Assembly: GCF_001447995.1 (NCBI RefSeq)
Contig: NZ_LDPE01000003.1
Span: forward strand, 186,001 to 250,000
Direction: 5' to 3'
Source of the DNA: Maribacter dokdonensis DSW-8
GTDB lineage: Bacteria; Bacteroidota; Bacteroidia; Flavobacteriales; Flavobacteriaceae
DNA length: 64,000 bases
The notes below the pieces were generated by a model. It ran no database searches. It saw nothing but the letters and a program-made list of their open reading frames with translations, and was not told where the DNA came from. The position numbers were made by a program, and so were the translations under genes. The number at the start of each line of letters is the position of its first letter. Position 1 is the first letter of the stretch. Positions 60,614 to 64,000 of the stretch are shown here, piece by piece.

Positions 60614-62704
60614 ATGCAAAGTTTTAGAACAGAATTAGAAAATCAGGTAGTTGAAAAGGATATTCTTGAATTGGAACGTAAAATTCATGAGTTTCATGGT
60701 GGCAAGCTGGATGAAGAAAAATTTAGAAGTCTTCGATTGGCACGTGGTGTTTACGGACAGCGTCAAGAAGGGGTTCAAATGATTCGTATAAAGTTGCCTT
60801 ATGGTAAGGTGACCTCTAAGCAGTTGCTTCGTATTTGTGATGTATCGGACGAATATTCTACAGGTAGATTGCATATTACCACACGCCAAGATATTCAGAT
60901 CCACTATGTAGATTTGAATAGAACGCCGCAGTTGTGGGCAGAATTGGAGAAAGATGAAATTACCTTAAGGGAAGCCTGTGGTAACACGGTACGTAACGTA
61001 ACTGCAAGTGAAACGGCTGGTATTGATGTTGATGAACCTTTTGACGTTTCACCATATGCACACGCATTATTTCAGTATTTCCTTAGAAATCCTGTAAGTC
61101 AAGAAATGGGGCGTAAGTTCAAAGTTTCTTTTTCCGCAAGTGATGCAGATACCGGTTTGTCCTATATGCATGATTTGGGCTTTATTGCCAAAATACAAAA
61201 TGGTGAAATAGGTTTTAAAGTAATGCTTGGTGGCGGATTGGGTTCCCAACCACGACATGCCGATGAGTTGTATAGCTTTTTGCCTGCGGATCAGATAATT
61301 CCTTTAATGGAAACCGTAGTTCGTGTTTTTGACCGTTACGGTGAGCGTAAAAGTAGAGCTAAAGCTAGAATGAAGTTCTTGTTGAAAGATTTAGGTCTTG
61401 ACGGATTTAAGGAGCTTTTGGCGGCAGAGAAAACGGCTGTACCTTTTGATACTTTTCCAATAGACCCAGAAGCATATCCTAAGGTAAAGGTGTCAGAATT
61501 AGAGGTTCCGGCAGTAGAGATTAGTGACGTAAAAGCTTTTGAACAGTGGAAATCTACCAACGTAATACCACAAAAACAACCAGGTTATGTTGCTTTGGGT
61601 ATTAAAGTGTTATTGGGTGATTTCTATACGGATAAAGCACGTTTATTGGCAAACTTGGTGCAGAAATATGCAGCGGGTGAGTTAAGATTATCATTACGTC
61701 AAAACATTTTGATTCCTTTCGTAAAAGAAGAGAACGTAGCATTCTTTTATACTGAATTGGAAAAGTTAGGTTTTGTTGAGGCTGGTTATAATAAGGCTCT
61801 TGATATCACCGCTTGTCCAGGTACGGATACCTGTAATCTAGGAATAGCAAGTAGTACGGGAATTGCAGAGGAACTGGAAAGAGTGATAAAAACAGAATAC
61901 CCAGATTATATAAATAACGATGATGTTGTTATAAAAATCAGTGGTTGTATGAATGCCTGTGGGCAGCACAATATGGCAAATATTGGTTTTCAGGGCATGT
62001 CCGTTCGTACAAAGGATAAATTGGTAGCTCCTGCGCTTCAGGTATTGTTGGGCGGTAGCAATGATGGTAACGGTAACGGTCGTTTTGCGGACAAAGTGGT
62101 GAAAGTGCCAAGTAAAAGAGGTCCGGAAGCATTGCGTTTGATCTTAAATGATTTTGATGCCAATGGTGGAGATCTATCGTTCCCGGATTATTATGCTGAA
62201 AAAGGACAAATGTATTTCTATGATTTTCTTACTCCATTATCTTCAATAGATGATTTAACGCCAGAAGACTTTATAGATTGGGGTAATACGGAGCGTTATG
62301 AAAAAGCTATCGGTGTAGGTGAGTGTGCCGGTGTTGTTATCGACTTGATCGCAACATTACTTTTTGAAAGTGAAGAAAAAATTCAGAATGCACAAGAAAT
62401 GTTCGATGCCGAAAAATGGTCTGCCAGTATCTATCACGCATATTCTTCTATGGTAAACTCGGCTAAGGCGATGTTGACCGCAGAAAATACAAAAGTGAAT
62501 ACCCATGTAAGTATCATTAAGGATTTTGATGAGAAATTTGTTGCCGATGGTAGAATTGCCGTAGCTGGCGGATTTAAAAAATTGGTACTTCAATTAAATC
62601 AGAACGAACCAACAAAAGAATTTGCACAATCTTACATAAAGGATGCGAAAGAATTTTTGGAAACTGTTGAAAAGTTCAGACAGCAAGAATTGGCAGAAGC
62701 ATAG
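60614..62704 (+). CDS. Siroheme sulfite/nitrite reductase with C-terminal HEPN-like domain
   Basis: 696 residues. Residues 1-560: a ferredoxin-type sulfite/nitrite reductase with two duplicated halves (SDEYSTGRLHITTRQDIQIHYVDL near the start; GELRLSLRQNILIPF later) and the siroheme/4Fe-4S cysteines Cys401, Cys407 (CPGTDTC) and Cys445, Cys449 (GCMNACG). Context in a sulfate-reduction operon indicates sulfite as substrate. About residues 575-696 are an extra helical domain (CAGVVIDLIATLLFESEEKIQNAQE..., WSASIYHAYSSMVNSAKAMLT) that resembles HEPN domains; no R-x4-6-H motif is seen. This tail is known in Bacteroidetes homologues but its role is not. Confidence 0.9.
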   Translation: MQSFRTELENQVVEKDILELERKIHEFHGGKLDEEKFRSLRLARGVYGQRQEGVQMIRIKLPYGKVTSKQLLRICDVSDEYSTGRLHITTRQDIQIHYVDLNRTPQLWAELEKDEITLREACGNTVRNVTASETAGIDVDEPFDVSPYAHALFQYFLRNPVSQEMGRKFKVSFSASDADTGLSYMHDLGFIAKIQNGEIGFKVMLGGGLGSQPRHADELYSFLPADQIIPLMETVVRVFDRYGERKSRAKARMKFLLKDLGLDGFKELLAAEKTAVPFDTFPIDPEAYPKVKVSELEVPAVEISDVKAFEQWKSTNVIPQKQPGYVALGIKVLLGDFYTDKARLLANLVQKYAAGELRLSLRQNILIPFVKEENVAFFYTELEKLGFVEAGYNKALDITACPGTDTCNLGIASSTGIAEELERVIKTEYPDYINNDDVVIKISGCMNACGQHNMANIGFQGMSVRTKDKLVAPALQVLLGGSNDGNGNGRFADKVVKVPSKRGPEALRLILNDFDANGGDLSFPDYYAEKGQMYFYDFLTPLSSIDDLTPEDFIDWGNTERYEKAIGVGECAGVVIDLIATLLFESEEKIQNAQEMFDAEKWSASIYHAYSSMVNSAKAMLTAENTKVNTHVSIIKDFDEKFVADGRIAVAGGFKKLVLQLNQNEPTKEFAQSYIKDAKEFLETVEKFRQQELAEA

Positions 62705-62707
62705 ATA

Positions 62708-63511
62708 ATGGCAAATCATTTACAACATATAAAGAAACCTAAATTGACCGTAGTTGGTGCAGGACCAGGTGATGTGGAGCTGATTACGTTAAAAGCGATC
62801 AGAACGCTGGAAAATGCCGATGTGGTTTTGTACGATGCTTTGGTGAACGAGGAGTTGCTGGATTATGCCAAGAATGCGGAATTGATTTTTGTAGGTAAAC
62901 GCAAAGGATGCTATGCATATCAACAAGAGCAAATTAATGAGCTTATTGTAAGTAGGGCAAAATCTAACGGACATGTGGTGCGGTTAAAAGGAGGAGATCC
63001 TTTTGTATTCGGTCGCGGTTCGGAAGAAATGGAATATGCCGCCTCGCATGGGTTGCAAGTAGCCATGGTACCAGGTATATCGTCAAGTTTAAGTGTGCCT
63101 GCATATCAAAACATTCCGGTAACAAAAAGAGGTTCTTCAGAAAGTTTTTGGGTAATTACAGGAACTACAAAAGAGCATAAACTATCAACAGATGTTGCCC
63201 TAGCTGCAAAAAGTAGTGCTACGGTAGTCATATTGATGGGGATGTCAAAACTCCCTCAGATAGTAGAATTATTTAAGTCTGAAGGTAAATCGGAATTACC
63301 TATAGCTATAATTCAGAACGGAACGCGAAAGAATGAAAAAATAGGAGTTGCGACTATAGATACCATAGTTGATGTGGTGGAGAAAGAAAATCTTTCTAAT
63401 CCTGCTATCATTATCATAGGAGAAGTAGTTAGACATCGTGAAGCGTTAGCGAAGGCAACTCATAAGTTTGCTGAAGAGCATGTCAGTTTTGTTGAAGTAA
63501 ATAAAGCTTAG
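62708..63511 (+). CDS. cobA: Uroporphyrinogen-III C-methyltransferase
   Basis: 267-residue SAM-dependent methyltransferase (SUMT). Motifs: VGAGPGDVELITLKAI at residues 16-31, VRLKGGDPFVFGRGSEEMEYA near 95-115, VPGISSSLSVPAYQNIPVTKRG and ILMGMSKLPQIVELF. It makes precorrin-2, the first committed step to siroheme, the cofactor of the reductase encoded just upstream (3-base gap). The dehydrogenase/ferrochelatase needed to finish siroheme is not in this window and may follow the next gene. Confidence 0.94.
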   Translation: MANHLQHIKKPKLTVVGAGPGDVELITLKAIRTLENADVVLYDALVNEELLDYAKNAELIFVGKRKGCYAYQQEQINELIVSRAKSNGHVVRLKGGDPFVFGRGSEEMEYAASHGLQVAMVPGISSSLSVPAYQNIPVTKRGSSESFWVITGTTKEHKLSTDVALAAKSSATVVILMGMSKLPQIVELFKSEGKSELPIAIIQNGTRKNEKIGVATIDTIVDVVEKENLSNPAIIIIGEVVRHREALAKATHKFAEEHVSFVEVNKA

Positions 63512-63623
63512 CATATTTAGTAAAGGATAAGTATATAGAATAAGTGAAATTAAAAGAAGCTAAAAAGTAGTTGTATAGAATGATGTCAACTTTGTAGAAT
63601 TACTTTTTACTAAAAAGAGAATT

Positions 63624-64000
63624 ATGATTAAAACAGATATGCTCATTATAGGAGCGGGACCTACCGGATTGTTCACGGTATTTGAAGCAGGATTATTAAA
63701 GTTAAAAACGCATTTAATAGATGCATTGCCACAACCAGGTGGTCAGTGTTCAGAGATATATCCTAAAAAGCCTATCTATGATATTCCTGCATTTCCAGAA
63801 ATTTTGGCAGGTACTTTGGTAGACAACCTTATGGAACAGATAAAGCCTTTTGAACCAGGATTTACCTTGGGAGAAAGAGCGGAATCGCTAGATAAGTTAG
63901 AAGATGGTTCTTTTGTGGTAACTACCAATAAAGGAACAAAGCACAATGCACCTGTAGTGGTAATTGCAGGTGGTCTGGGTTCTTTTGAGCCAAGAAAACC
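63624..64000 (+). CDS. Ferredoxin-NADP reductase-like flavoprotein (partial, runs off the end)
   Basis: 126 codons visible, then the window ends. The reading starts MIKTDMLIIGAGPTGLFTVFEAGLLKLKTHLIDALPQPGGQCSEIYPKKPIYDIPAFP: the FAD-binding GxGxxG and the GGQCSEIYPKKPIYDIPAFP segment are typical of thioredoxin-reductase-like ferredoxin-NADP reductases (YumC type) rather than true thioredoxin reductases. It probably supplies electrons through ferredoxin to the upstream sulfite reductase. An NADP site and C-terminus lie outside the window. Confidence 0.85.
   Translation, partial: MIKTDMLIIGAGPTGLFTVFEAGLLKLKTHLIDALPQPGGQCSEIYPKKPIYDIPAFPEILAGTLVDNLMEQIKPFEPGFTLGERAESLDKLEDGSFVVTTNKGTKHNAPVVVIAGGLGSFEPRK

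Noticed and set aside
1..64000. CRISPR array, prophage, transposase or tRNA/rRNA genes
   Set aside because: No regularly spaced 25-40-base repeats with spacers, no integrase or transposase motifs and no cloverleaf sequences were noticed; the 54-base spaced repeats at 51184-51307 have only 15-base units in three copies and no cas genes.

Overview
The window is a low-GC chromosome segment from a member of Flavobacteriia, most likely a marine Flavobacteriaceae (Maribacter/Zobellia-like; genus is a guess). The evidence is gliding-motility lipoprotein GldJ and type IX secretion protein PorV, GLPGLI, DUF5686 and 2TM-domain proteins, a TonB/TonB-receptor-type outer membrane repertoire, -7 promoter boxes of the form TAnnTTTG rather than sigma70 boxes, and no obvious Shine-Dalgarno sequences. 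No rRNA, tRNA, CRISPR array, phage or transposase was seen. Most of the window is core metabolism.

Layout. 1-7.1 kb: 5' part of murF, gldJ, then porV, cdd and a pdhA-pdhC operon (pyruvate dehydrogenase E1 alpha and E2). 7.2-12.1 kb: tightly packed operon of an M28 peptidase lipoprotein, SDR, SprT-like protein, mannose-1-P guanylyltransferase and DUF389 membrane protein, convergent with an MlaFE-like ABC pair. 13.6-18.7 kb: alkaline phosphatase PafA, murI, folA, a 2TM protein, a class-V PLP enzyme and a CBM48 domain protein. 18.7-25.8 kb (minus strand): egtD-egtB (ergothioneine), thyA, a nucleoside transporter, a bifunctional-nuclease-family protein, etfA-etfB. A perfect 28-bp palindrome lies between etfB and the divergent pdhB. 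27-40.7 kb: DUF5686 protein, soluble and membrane pyrophosphatases, TonB, an App1-type phosphatase, pabC-pabB, deoxynucleoside kinase, GLPGLI protein and a large outer-membrane barrel protein.

40.7-56 kb is dominated by methionine/SAM metabolism: metK behind a SAM-II-like riboswitch; then an accessory stretch (small degraded-looking lipoprotein, S15 hydrolase, HEPN-like orphan, M20 amidohydrolase, sulfatase); then a SAM-I riboswitch, metY, a three-enzyme fusion (MetX-like acyltransferase + aspartokinase + homoserine dehydrogenase) and metZ. 56.6-64 kb is an assimilatory sulfate reduction regulon: an Rrf2 regulator, DUF2061 protein, cysH, cysD, cysN, a siroheme sulfite/nitrite reductase carrying a C-terminal HEPN-like domain, cobA (siroheme synthesis) and a ferredoxin-NADP-reductase-like flavoprotein. 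Three related CTA-N9-TAG elements sit before the two halves of this regulon and are good candidates for the Rrf2 operator.

The regions fit together: the cys genes make sulfide, MetY/MetZ use sulfide and the homoserine esters made by the fusion protein, MetK makes SAM, and EgtD/EgtB consume SAM and a thiol for ergothioneine. The most interesting observations are the two different SAM riboswitch classes in one genome (both with long-range alternative pairings), the trifunctional fusion with altered kinase residues, the Rrf2-type operators, the 28-bp palindrome and the absence of porU between gldJ and porV. I did not find an unmistakably new multi-gene system.
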